A stretch of DNA of 34,349 nt from an alpha proteobacterium MED-G10 (GTDB taxonomy: Bacteria; Pseudomonadota; Alphaproteobacteria; Methylaequorales; Methylaequoraceae): positions 1 through 34,349 of the forward strand of contig NTKR01000008.1 in assembly GCA_002457065.1 (NCBI GenBank), written 5' to 3'. Shown piece after piece: positions 26,133 through 34,258 of this stretch (position 1 is the first letter of the stretch; each line of letters opens with the position of its first letter). The notes under the pieces are model-generated. The model saw only the letters and a list, made by a program, of their open reading frames with translations. It did not search any database and was not told the DNA's origin. A program made the translations under genes and the position numbers.

Positions 26133-26707
26133 TAAATAAGGCCCTTTTCAAACATATTCAGGACATATATATACAACTTATGCTCTTTTTTCAATATTTT
26201 TTTTGTCAAAGACGCTTCATCATCATCATCTAAAATTGTAACTTTTTCTTGAGCAATAATTTTGCCAGTATCAACTCCTTTATCGACATAATGAATTGTA
26301 CAACCGGAAATTTTTGCTTTTTTTTCTAGGGCTTGCCTAACCGCATTTTTACCTCTAAATTTTGGTAATAAAGACGGATGAATATTGATTACTTTATTTT
26401 CCCATTTTTGTAAAAAATCTTCACTTAGAATGCTCATAAAACCTGCAAGACATATAAGATCAATATCCTGGTTAATTAAGGATCTATGCAACATATTCTC
26501 AAAATCATTCTTAAATAAAAATTTTTTTTGAGAAATAATTTCTGTTTTGATTCCAAGTTTTTGAGCAATTTTTATTCCTTCGGAATTAGTATTATTAGAA
26601 ATAACTATTTTTACTTTGGATTTAATTTTTTTATGTTTTGAGGCTTCAACTATATTCAACATATTGGAACCTCTTCCTGAGATTAAAATTGCTAAGTTAA
26701 ATTCCAT
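26132..26707 (-). CDS. purN: Phosphoribosylglycinamide formyltransferase
   Basis: Transfers a formyl group from 10-formyl-THF to GAR. 191 residues. Substrate loop ISGRGSNM near the N-terminus, catalytic INIHPSLLPKFRG with the active-site His, and the downstream Asp in HYVDKGVDTGKII. Complete. Its ATG lies 16 nt inside the end of purM, and its stop overlaps the coxIV start. Confidence 0.96.
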   Translation of the reverse strand: MEFNLAILISGRGSNMLNIVEASKHKKIKSKVKIVISNNTNSEGIKIAQKLGIKTEIISQKKFLFKNDFENMLHRSLINQDIDLICLAGFMSILSEDFLQKWENKVINIHPSLLPKFRGKNAVRQALEKKAKISGCTIHYVDKGVDTGKIIAQEKVTILDDDDEASLTKKILKKEHKLYIYVLNMFEKGLI

Positions 26708-27753
26708 TTCCCAAAGTTTTTGATTTCAATCTTTTTTGATTCATTTGTTTTTCTTAAAACTTTACCTAATATTTGAAATTTGGTTTTGTTTTTCTTGAAG
26801 TACTTAGTTACATCCTCAATTTTTTTTTTTTCTACAATTATAATTAAGCCTAAACCACAATTAAAAGTTTTTAACATTTCTTCAGAAGAAATTTTTCCGC
26901 AACTTTTTAACCAAAGAAATGATTCAGGTATTTTATACTTTTTAAAATTGATTTCGGCATATAAATTATCCGGTATAATCCTCTCTAGATTTTCAAAAAT
27001 TCCACCACCTGTAATGTGTGCAATCGCTGAAACCAAACCCTTTTTAACAAGAGGGAGAATTTCAGTAACATAAATTCTAGTTGGTTTTAATAAATCGTCA
27101 CTAATCTTCTTATTATTGGATCTATATGGTGTATTTGAATTGAGTGAAATTTTTTTTTTTTTTAAAATTTTTCTTATTAGAGAAAAACCATTGGAATGAA
27201 ATCCATTAGAGTTTAATCCAAGTAAAATTGAATCTTTTTTTACATTTTCTTTTTTAAGAAGATTTCTTCTTTCAACAACTCCAACTGAAAAACCTGCTAG
27301 ATCAAATTCATTTTTTTTATAAATACCAGGCATTTCTGCTGTTTCTCCTCCCACTAGTGAACATCCAGATTTCTTACAGGCCAAATTTATACTCTTCATA
27401 AGTTCTAAGAAATCTTTTTTATTTATATTTGAGGATGAGATATAATCTAGAAAAAAAAGAGGTTCACCTCCATTAGCTAGAATATCATTAACACACATAG
27501 CGACTAAATCAAAACCTAGGAATTTTAGATTTTTAGCATCTACTGCAATTTTTAGTTTAGTGCCTACCCCATCAGTACTACTTAATAAAATTGGATCTTT
27601 ATATTTTAATTTACCTAAATCAAAAATTGAGGCAAAACCTCCAGGGTTTTCAATAATTTCTTTTCTTTTATTATTTTTCGTGATTGATTCTAATTTCTTA
27701 ACTAATAATGATGTTTTTTCTGTATCAACACCTGCAGATTTATAAGTAGTAAT
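26692..27753 (-). CDS. purM: Phosphoribosylformylglycinamidine cyclo-ligase, probable ATT start
   Basis: Makes AIR from FGAM with ATP. The conserved protein clearly begins around TTYKSAGVD and runs through the ATP loop DGVGTK (61-66), GFDLVAMCVNDI, GGETAEMPG and HITGGG. 353 residues from the start chosen here, the family's usual size. No ATG, GTG or TTG lies in frame between the upstream stop (27771-27773) and Met86 (27498). Starting at that Met would remove the ATP loop. The best start is ATT at 27753, seven bases after GGGAG; ATC at 27756 is the alternative. Overlaps purN by 16 nt. First gene of the purM-purN-coxIV unit. Confidence 0.93.
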   Translation of the reverse strand: MTTYKSAGVDTEKTSLLVKKLESITKNNKRKEIIENPGGFASIFDLGKLKYKDPILLSSTDGVGTKLKIAVDAKNLKFLGFDLVAMCVNDILANGGEPLFFLDYISSSNINKKDFLELMKSINLACKKSGCSLVGGETAEMPGIYKKNEFDLAGFSVGVVERRNLLKKENVKKDSILLGLNSNGFHSNGFSLIRKILKKKKISLNSNTPYRSNNKKISDDLLKPTRIYVTEILPLVKKGLVSAIAHITGGGIFENLERIIPDNLYAEINFKKYKIPESFLWLKSCGKISSEEMLKTFNCGLGLIIIVEKKKIEDVTKYFKKNKTKFQILGKVLRKTNESKKIEIKNFGKWNLT

Positions 27754-27760
27754 GATTTGA

Positions 27761-27765
27761 CTCCC
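27761..27765 (-). promoter_or_regulatory. Ribosome binding site supporting the ATT start of purM
   Basis: The minus strand reads GGGAG seven bases before ATT (27753) and four before ATC (27756). It is the only GA-rich purine block in this AT-rich leader, and its position fits initiation at ATT. Confidence 0.55.
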
Positions 27766-27843
27766 AGTGTTGTTTAATGTTTATTTAAAAAATAAATCAT
27801 ATAAACTTTTAGTATAATTAAATATTAAAATTAATATAAAACT
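27766..27843. promoter_or_regulatory. Divergent promoter region between purM and the DUF2066 gene
   Basis: Plus-strand TATAAT at 27813-27818 is a perfect -10 hexamer about 25 bp before the TTG start of the DUF2066 gene, with only a poor -35 (AAATAA) at 17-bp spacing. The region is nearly all A and T, so chance matches are likely. Confidence 0.35.
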
Positions 27844-28938
27844 TTGTTTAAATTTACTTCTATTATATTCATTTTTTTTATTAATGTAGCAAATTGTTTT
27901 GCAAATGAAGATATTTATTTTATTGAAAATAATGAAATTTTTCTAGAAAACTCTGGAAATGTTCTACAGTTAAGAGAAAATGCTAAACAAATTTCATTTG
28001 AAAATGCTTTTTATATACTCTCAAGAAAAATTTTAGATCCAGAAAATTATAGGAAGCTTGAGAGTCTATCAGACTTTGAAATTGTAAATTTGGTAAAAGA
28101 CTATCAAATACTGTCTGAAAAAATCAACGAGGTAAATTATTTTGCAGATATTTCAATTAATTTTAGTGAAGAAAAGGTAAAGGATTTTTTTTTAAAAAAT
28201 AGGATCAAAGTTAATATCTTGATTTCTGAGGAGTATATAATTTTTCCTATTTTCAAAAAATTTAATACCCTTTATCTATGGGAAAAGGATAATTATTGGT
28301 ATGATTATTTATTTCAAGAATATGACAATCAAAGTCTTTTAAGGCTTTATTTTCCAGAAAAAAGTCATTTGAGCAAATTCAAAATTTCTCCATCAAATTT
28401 GATTGAGGAGGATATAAAGAAAATAGATGATTTTCTTGATTTTTATAAGAAAAAGAAAGCAATCATTCTGTATTTGGAAGAGAATTTTAATAAAAATAGG
28501 AATAATTTTCAGTTAATATTTTCAGCAAAATCTTATAAAAATAAAAAATTTTCTGAGATTGACTTATTAAAAAATGAATCAACTTTCAATAATACCGATT
28601 CCTCACAAATAGAGCTGGTTGCAAAACAAGTTATTTTGAATTTGGAAAATTGGTGGAAAAGCCAAATTGATAATTTAGAGAATGAAGATAAAGACTTTTA
28701 CGATTATGATATTGTTATTAAGTCAGAAAATTTAAAAAAGAGTTTATTTCTAGAAAATACTTTGAAAGAGATTCTTAATGATAATGATCTAAGTATTAAG
28801 GAAATAAACCCTAATTTTGTCGTTTATAAAGTTTTAAGCAGATTGAGCGTTGAGAGATTAAATTTAGCCCTGGAACAAAAAAATTTAAAACTCCAAAATG
28901 GTAAGGATGAAAATCTTTTCATAATTGATTATTATTGA
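27844..28938 (+). CDS. DUF2066 domain-containing secreted protein
   Basis: 364 residues with an N-terminal signal peptide (hydrophobic core 4-17, probable cleavage after CFA at residue ~20), followed by a DUF2066-like region. Assignment comes from the context, divergent from purM and directly upstream of a DnaA-like hda gene, which is the usual alphaproteobacterial arrangement, plus the secreted nature. Sequence similarity alone is weak. The start is TTG at 27844: TAA lies four codons upstream and the signal peptide begins immediately. No ribosome site is visible. Function unknown. Confidence 0.7.
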   Translation: MFKFTSIIFIFFINVANCFANEDIYFIENNEIFLENSGNVLQLRENAKQISFENAFYILSRKILDPENYRKLESLSDFEIVNLVKDYQILSEKINEVNYFADISINFSEEKVKDFFLKNRIKVNILISEEYIIFPIFKKFNTLYLWEKDNYWYDYLFQEYDNQSLLRLYFPEKSHLSKFKISPSNLIEEDIKKIDDFLDFYKKKKAIILYLEENFNKNRNNFQLIFSAKSYKNKKFSEIDLLKNESTFNNTDSSQIELVAKQVILNLENWWKSQIDNLENEDKDFYDYDIVIKSENLKKSLFLENTLKEILNDNDLSIKEINPNFVVYKVLSRLSVERLNLALEQKNLKLQNGKDENLFIIDYY

Positions 28939-29606
28939 TGAAACAAGAAATCTTAAACTTTCAATTTTTAAACAATAATCAAGACTTCTTTGTTTCACCA
29001 AAAAATAAAATGGCTTTTGATTACGTTCAAAGATGGCCAAAATGGGATGCCAAGGTTACTTATATTTATGGGCCAGAAAAGTGTGGAAAAACACTAATGT
29101 GTCATATGTGGGCGGATAAGTCTGATGCTATTTTTCTAGACGAGAATTTTTTAAAAGAATTTACTTCTAATAAAGTTAATATTGAAGATGTAAAAAATAA
29201 AAACTGGATTATCGATAATATAGAGTTTTTCCTAAAAAAAAAAATTGACGAAAAAATTTTAAATTTGATAAATATAATAACAACATCTAAGAATTCTTTT
29301 ATTTTAATTACTTCAAAATTAGTCCCAAAATTATTAGAAACGAATATAAAAGATTTATTATCTCGATTATCAAGTTCTTTTGTTATTCAAGTATTTGAAC
29401 CTGATAATGAACTTTTATGTAAAATAATTGAAAAATATTTAAATGATAGATCTATTTTAATAAGTAAAAAAAGTCTTGATTATCTTGCTTTAAGAATTGA
29501 GCGTTCATATAAGACCGCTATTGAGATAGCACGAAAGATAGATTATTCTTCTATGGAAAGTCACTCTACAATTAATTATAATCTCTTAAGAACTATCATA
29601 GATTAA
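28938..29606 (+). CDS. hda: DnaA-homologous regulator of replication initiation (Hda-like)
   Basis: 222 residues from ATG at 28938, which shares a base with the upstream TGA (TGATG). It is an AAA+ module like DnaA domain III without the C-terminal DNA-binding domain: Walker A GPEKCGKT (45-52), a degenerate Walker B around WIIDNIE, and a C-terminal lid with ALRIERSYKTAIEIARKID. Hda with the sliding clamp stimulates DnaA-ATP hydrolysis to limit re-initiation. An N-terminal QxxL/F-type clamp-binding element could be QEILNF, but this is uncertain. Could also be called a generic DnaA-like ATPase. Confidence 0.82.
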   Translation: MKQEILNFQFLNNNQDFFVSPKNKMAFDYVQRWPKWDAKVTYIYGPEKCGKTLMCHMWADKSDAIFLDENFLKEFTSNKVNIEDVKNKNWIIDNIEFFLKKKIDEKILNLINIITTSKNSFILITSKLVPKLLETNIKDLLSRLSSSFVIQVFEPDNELLCKIIEKYLNDRSILISKKSLDYLALRIERSYKTAIEIARKIDYSSMESHSTINYNLLRTIID

Positions 29607-29618
29607 AGTCAAACTAAT

Positions 29619-30440
29619 TTAAAAAATTTTCAATAACTTGTCTCTTAATGTAATGGATTTGATAGATCTAAGAATTTCAATTTTTCTTTTTTTTTCAATT
29701 TTTTTTTTACACAACAATCTAATTTGTTGATCACTGATAATTCTTTTGACAGGTACATTAACTTTTTTTGCAATTTTTTCTCTTAAAAAACATAGTTCTC
29801 TTAATTTTCTTATTTCATATTTTTCAGTTTCATTAATTTTTAATTTTTTCCAGGCTCTTTCTGGTTTTCTTTTGAAAGCGTCAATATCTAAAAGTTTTTT
29901 ATGTTTAATTGATATATTCAAATTAGTTTCAAGCTCAATTTTTTTTGTAATTTTTAAATATAAATCAGGTAAATATTTGACATCTTTAGATGCATAATTT
30001 ATTTTTTCTTCACTAAGAGGTCTTTTTCTCCAGTCAATAAATTGATTTTTTTTATCTATTTTTATTCCTAATAAATATTTGCATGCCTCAGCGTAACCTG
30101 TAGAGTTTGGATAACCTAATTCAGTTAAGCATATTTGTATATCAATGATTCTTTCAGGTATTTTTCCAAATAAATTAAATATAATTTCGATATCTTGATA
30201 TGCTGCGTGAAAAATCTTTAGAATTTTTTTTGAGAAAAGTATTTCTTTTATTAATTCTAAATCAATTTTTTTGTTTAACGGGTCTACAATCATTATTTGT
30301 GATCTATTGGAGAACTGTAACAAGCATAATTTGGGATCATACGTGCTAACTCGATAAAATTCCGTATCTACTCCTATTAGATTATCCTTTTGACTTTTTA
30401 CAAGGAATTGCTTTAATTGATCATTATTATTTATAAGCAC
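29619..30440 (-). CDS. rnd: Short ribonuclease D (DEDDy 3'-5' exonuclease)
   Basis: 273 residues; typical RNase D is about 370-390. The exonuclease domain is complete: VDTEF (24-28), the middle motif FHAAYQDIEII (~77-87) and the third motif YASKDVKYLPDLY with its Tyr and Asp (~165-177). After it comes a single HRDC-like segment (~205-273), and the second C-terminal HRDC-like domain appears absent. Role inferred from the family: trimming of tRNA and other RNA 3' ends. GTG start at 30440 with no ribosome site, only 39 bp from the divergent aspS. Confidence 0.88.
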   Translation of the reverse strand: MLINNNDQLKQFLVKSQKDNLIGVDTEFYRVSTYDPKLCLLQFSNRSQIMIVDPLNKKIDLELIKEILFSKKILKIFHAAYQDIEIIFNLFGKIPERIIDIQICLTELGYPNSTGYAEACKYLLGIKIDKKNQFIDWRKRPLSEEKINYASKDVKYLPDLYLKITKKIELETNLNISIKHKKLLDIDAFKRKPERAWKKLKINETEKYEIRKLRELCFLREKIAKKVNVPVKRIISDQQIRLLCKKKIEKKRKIEILRSIKSITLRDKLLKIF

Positions 30441-30479
30441 AACTAATAGTTACCATTTAAAAATTATTTCTACAATAAT

Positions 30480-32252
30480 ATGAATTTTTATAGATCACAT
30501 AATTGCGGCGAACTTAATGTCAAAAATATTGATCAAGATGTTTATATATCGGGGTGGGTAAATAAGAAAAGAGACCATGGGGGGCTACTTTTTGTGGATT
30601 TGAGAGATGAATACGGAATAACTCAATGTGTTGTAAATGCTGACAACCCTAGTTTTAATTTAATTGAAAACCTAAAGCTTGAGAGTGTAATAAAAGTTTC
30701 TGGGAAAGTTCTAAAAAGATCTGATGATACTACAAATCCAAATTTACCAACCGGAGAAATTGAAGTTTTATCTAATGAAATTATTATCCTTAATGATTCA
30801 AATCAGATTCCATTCCAAGTAGCAATTAATGACGATTCTCCAGAGGAATTAAGATTAAAATTTAGATACTTGGATTTAAGAAGAGAAAAGATTCATCATA
30901 ATATAATCTTTAGATCAAAAATAATTCACTCCATCAGAACCAAAATGATAGATAAAGGTTTTACAGAAATTCAGACGCCTATCTTGACAGCTTCGTCTCC
31001 CGAGGGTGCTAGAGACTTCTTGGTTCCAAGTAGGTTACATAATGGTAAATTTTATGCTTTGCCTCAAGCACCTCAAGTTTTTAAACAACTTTTGATGATA
31101 TCTAATTTTGACAAATATTTTCAAATTGCTCCTTGCTTTCGCGATGAAGATGCACGAGCTGATAGATCTCCAGGAGAATTTTATCAGCTTGATTTCGAGA
31201 TGGCTTTTGTTGAACAAGATGATGTATTTAAAACAATCGAACCAGTGCTCTATGAAATTTTCACAGAATACTCAAAAAAAAGTGTAACAAAGCCACCTTT
31301 TATAAAAATAAAATATAAAGATTCAATGGAACTATATGGTACTGATAAACCTGATTTAAGGAATCCCTTAATTATCAAAGATGCAACCAAATGCTTTGAA
31401 AATTCTGGCTTTAAGATTTTTGAAAATAACATTGAAAAAGGATTTCCAGTTAAAGCAATAAAGGCTCCTAAAACAGCGGGAAAGCCAAGAGGGTGGTATG
31501 ACAAACTTAATGATTGGGCAAGAGCAAATGGACAAAAAGGACTTGGGTATATTATTTATGAAAATAACGAGTTTAAAGGTCCTATAGCGAATAATCTTAA
31601 CCAAGAGAACTTAAAATCGATAAAAACTTTAGTAGATTTGGAGAATGACGATTCAGTTTTTTTCATTAGTGATGAGAACACAAACGCAGTCAAATTCTCA
31701 GCTTTAGTAAGAAATAAACTTTGTGATGAAATTGATCTTTTAGAAAAAAATGTTTTTAAATTTTGCTGGATAGTTGATTTTCCAATGTATGAGATTGACC
31801 AACAAACAAATAAAATCGATTTTAGTCATAATCCTTTTTCAATGCCTCAGGGAGGAATGAAATCCCTAACAAATAAAAATCCATTAGATATTTTAGCTTG
31901 GCAATTTGATATTGTTTGTAATGGGGTTGAGTTATCTTCTGGAGCAATCAGAAATCATCAAATAGATATAATGAAAAAAGCATTTGAAATTGCAGGATAC
32001 TCTGAAGATGAATTAAAAGAGAGATTTGGTTCATTGTATGAAGCATTTAAATATGGAGCTCCTCCTCACGGCGGATCTGCTCCAGGAATTGATAGAATTA
32101 TTATGCTTTTGGCTGAAGAAGAAAACTTGAGAGAGGTAGTCGCATTTCCTATGAATCAACAAGCTGAGGACCTGATGATGAGATCTCCTAATGATGCTTC
32201 GGAGAATTCCCTTAAAGAATTAGGTATTCAATTAAGACCTAAAAAAAAGTAA
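30480..32252 (+). CDS. aspS: Aspartyl-tRNA synthetase, probably non-discriminating (Asp/Asn)
   Basis: 590 residues, bacterial type: N-terminal OB-fold anticodon-binding domain (~1-110), catalytic core with motif 2 [15 protein letters not shown], inserted GAD domain (~290-410), and C-terminal motif 3 [14 protein letters not shown]. The OB domain has KRDHGGLL with His33; a His here marks non-discriminating AspRS, which also charges tRNA-Asn for later amidation by GatCAB. That would fit a small genome lacking AsnRS, but GatCAB is outside the window. ATG at 30480 without a ribosome site. The 3' end is 1 bp from the convergent rpmG. Confidence 0.96.
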   Translation: MNFYRSHNCGELNVKNIDQDVYISGWVNKKRDHGGLLFVDLRDEYGITQCVVNADNPSFNLIENLKLESVIKVSGKVLKRSDDTTNPNLPTGEIEVLSNEIIILNDSNQIPFQVAINDDSPEELRLKFRYLDLRREKIHHNIIFRSKIIHSIRTKMIDKGFTEIQTPILTASSPEGARDFLVPSRLHNGKFYALPQAPQVFKQLLMISNFDKYFQIAPCFRDEDARADRSPGEFYQLDFEMAFVEQDDVFKTIEPVLYEIFTEYSKKSVTKPPFIKIKYKDSMELYGTDKPDLRNPLIIKDATKCFENSGFKIFENNIEKGFPVKAIKAPKTAGKPRGWYDKLNDWARANGQKGLGYIIYENNEFKGPIANNLNQENLKSIKTLVDLENDDSVFFISDENTNAVKFSALVRNKLCDEIDLLEKNVFKFCWIVDFPMYEIDQQTNKIDFSHNPFSMPQGGMKSLTNKNPLDILAWQFDIVCNGVELSSGAIRNHQIDIMKKAFEIAGYSEDELKERFGSLYEAFKYGAPPHGGSAPGIDRIIMLLAEEENLREVVAFPMNQQAEDLMMRSPNDASENSLKELGIQLRPKKK

Positions 32253-32253
32253 T

Positions 32254-32421
32254 TTACTTTATTTTCTGTTCTTTGAAAATAACGTGTTTTCTAACTTTCG
32301 GGTCGTACTTCTTAAGTTCGAGCTTCTCAGATTTTGATTTTGGATTTCTATTCTTAACATAGAAAAAGCCTGTATCTGCCGTACTAACCATCTTGACTTG
32401 TATTGTATTAGATTTTGCCAT
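32254..32421 (-). CDS. rpmG: 50S ribosomal protein L33
   Basis: 55 residues beginning [22 protein letters not shown], then [19 protein letters not shown] and the basic end [13 protein letters not shown]. It is the zinc-free (C-minus) form with no CxxC pairs. The length and composition are standard for proteobacterial L33. It lies after DUF983 in the topA-rnr-DUF983-rpmG order typical of alphaproteobacteria. A consensus-like promoter in the 36-bp gap upstream suggests independent transcription, possibly as a leaderless mRNA. Confidence 0.95.
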   Translation of the reverse strand: MAKSNTIQVKMVSTADTGFFYVKNRNPKSKSEKLELKKYDPKVRKHVIFKEQKIK

Positions 32422-32427
32422 TATTTG

Positions 32428-32455
32428 TTTATAGATAATTTTGTTAAGCTGTCAA
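32428..32455 (-). promoter_or_regulatory. Sigma70-type promoter for rpmG, possibly leaderless
   Basis: On the minus strand a perfect -35 TTGACA (32450-32455) is followed after 16 bp by TATAAA (32428-32433). The -10 ends six bases before the rpmG ATG (32421), which puts the expected transcription start on or next to the A of the start codon. No ribosome site lies between. It is the best -35/-10 pair I noticed in the window. Confidence 0.6.
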
Positions 32456-32457
32456 GT

Positions 32458-32811
32458 TTAACTTTTTTTGTCATTAAGGAATATTTGGGCAGCAATAAAT
32501 GCCCCTTTTACTTTTGGGAGTAGCCATAAACTCATTAGTATTGTCAAAATTGGCCAGAAGATCATTTGATACGTCACAGATGGACTAAAGTTTTTTTCAA
32601 CAATTAATATTAATGGTATCAGCAAATGACCAACTAAAAAAATTGTACAGTAAGCAGGCCCATCATCTGATTTGTAATTTGAAAAATTTAAACCACATTT
32701 CTTACATTTGCTTATTGTTTTAATATAGTTAAGAAATATCGGTGAATTACCACAGTTCGGACATTTCTTTAAAAAACCTCTTTTAAGTTGACTAAATCTA
32801 GAAACTTTCAT
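32458..32811 (-). CDS. DUF983 family zinc-ribbon membrane protein
   Basis: 117 residues. An N-terminal zinc ribbon with Cys17, Cys20, Cys36 and Cys39 (CPNC and CKKC) is followed by two hydrophobic segments (~55-75 and ~82-103) and the short segment PKVKGAFIAAQ at the C-terminus. This layout is characteristic of DUF983, which commonly follows rnr in alphaproteobacteria. The ATG lies 14 nt inside the end of rnr. Function unknown; the four cysteines suggest metal binding at the membrane. Confidence 0.88.
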   Translation of the reverse strand: MKVSRFSQLKRGFLKKCPNCGNSPIFLNYIKTISKCKKCGLNFSNYKSDDGPAYCTIFLVGHLLIPLILIVEKNFSPSVTYQMIFWPILTILMSLWLLPKVKGAFIAAQIFLNDKKS

Positions 32812-34258
32812 TCATAATCCTTACTCGATCTAATAGAATTTTTCCATTGTGTATATTATTTTTTTTTATTCTAAACCTAACAAGCTGACCAATTTTATAT
32901 TTAGTATTTCTTGAACGATCAAACTCATAATCATTTCTTCTATATCTTGCCAGACCAGAAAAAGGATAATCTATTGCTTTAATAAAAATTCCAAAAGATT
33001 CAATACCATCAATAAATCCTAAAAAATCAAATTTTTTTATCTTTTTTAAATAGAGGCTACAGGCTCTTTCCATAATTTTTCTTTCCATCATATCAGCTTT
33101 TTTTTCTTGAAGATTTAAGTGATCAGAGACATCAATATATTTTTTTAACTTATTTTCAAAGTATGCACTAATTAAATTTCTATGAACTACTAGGTCAGAA
33201 TATCTTCTTATTGGAGAAGTGAAGTGAACATAGTCATCTATCGAAAGTCCAAAGTGACCTTTATTTTTTTCATTGTAATATGCTTTCGATTGGGAACGAA
33301 GTAAAACCTCATTAAGAAAGCTAAGTTTTTGATTTTTCTCTATTTTTTTTATAAATGTATTAAAGTCACTCTGGTTTTGGAAGTTACTTGAGTACTTAAT
33401 GTTATTATCATTTACAATTTTTTTTAAGTTTGAAATTTTTTCATTTGGTGGTTTTTCATGATTTCTAAAAAGCGATCTTACTTTATTTCTTTTTAAAAAA
33501 TTACCAATTATAGAATTTGCTAGGACCATAAACTCTTCTATAAGAGAGTAAGATTCAAGTCTTTTTGTTTTTAAAAACTCAAAATCTTCAGAGGATTTTA
33601 AATTTATTTTAAATTCATTAGAGTTAAAAATTATTTTACCTCTTTCCTCAGACATTTTTTTTAATAAATCATATGTTCCGAAAAGATCACAAATTAACTT
33701 AAAATATTTATTTCTGGTTTCTTTTCTATTATAGATTCTTTCAACTTCTTCATAAGTAAGTCTTCCAAATGATTTAATAATACCCCTGTGAATCTTAAAA
33801 TCTTTAATTTTTTTATTAATAAAGTTAACTTCTACTATTATACACTTTCTTTTTTCATTAGGAACCAGTGAGCACAAATCATTAGAAATCTCAAATGGAA
33901 ACATTGGAATAACTCTATCTGGAAAATAAAAAGAGTTACCTCGTTTTTTTGCCTCAACATCAAGAGGATCGTCTTGCTGAACGTAATAACTAACATCAGC
34001 GATTGCTATCATTACTTTAGTTTTATTATCTTTCATTTCAGCCCAAACAGCATCATCAAAATCTTTGCTATCTTCACCATCAATAGTAATAAATGGAACG
34101 TTTGTGAAGTCTTTGTGTTGATTTGTTTTTTTGTTAATGAGCGTTTTGGAGTACTTAATAAGACTTTTAGAAAAACCTTGTCTTAAAGAGCTTTGTTTTA
34201 TTTCTTCTTCAATGATATCGTTTAGCTTAATTACTTTTCTTTTTATCTTTTTTCTCAT
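32798..34258 (-). CDS. rnr: Minimal RNase R/RNase II-type exoribonuclease lacking the N-terminal domains
   Basis: 486 residues, against roughly 700-800 for typical RNase R. Only ~50 residues precede the RNB catalytic domain. Its active site is intact: TIDGEDSKDFDDAVW with Asp60, Asp66, Asp68 and Asp69, then AIADVSYYV, RGNSFYFPDRVIPM, LFRNHEKP and the HFTSPIRRYSDLVVHR signature. A C-terminal S1-like domain follows (~405-480, FLGFIDGIESFGIFI). The N-terminal helix-turn-helix and the two cold-shock domains are missing. Start ATG at 34258; a TTG sits just before it, right after a stop. It lies 32 nt inside topA, so the missing part is not hidden by a frameshift. Degrades RNA 3' to 5' by family knowledge. 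Confidence 0.92.
   Translation of the reverse strand: MRKKIKRKVIKLNDIIEEEIKQSSLRQGFSKSLIKYSKTLINKKTNQHKDFTNVPFITIDGEDSKDFDDAVWAEMKDNKTKVMIAIADVSYYVQQDDPLDVEAKKRGNSFYFPDRVIPMFPFEISNDLCSLVPNEKRKCIIVEVNFINKKIKDFKIHRGIIKSFGRLTYEEVERIYNRKETRNKYFKLICDLFGTYDLLKKMSEERGKIIFNSNEFKINLKSSEDFEFLKTKRLESYSLIEEFMVLANSIIGNFLKRNKVRSLFRNHEKPPNEKISNLKKIVNDNNIKYSSNFQNQSDFNTFIKKIEKNQKLSFLNEVLLRSQSKAYYNEKNKGHFGLSIDDYVHFTSPIRRYSDLVVHRNLISAYFENKLKKYIDVSDHLNLQEKKADMMERKIMERACSLYLKKIKKFDFLGFIDGIESFGIFIKAIDYPFSGLARYRRNDYEFDRSRNTKYKIGQLVRFRIKKNNIHNGKILLDRVRIMNESF

Noticed and set aside
26692-27498. purM starting at the first in-frame ATG (27498)
   Set aside because: This removes 85 residues including the conserved ATP loop DGVGTK, and the upstream frame is open and matches the family without a break.
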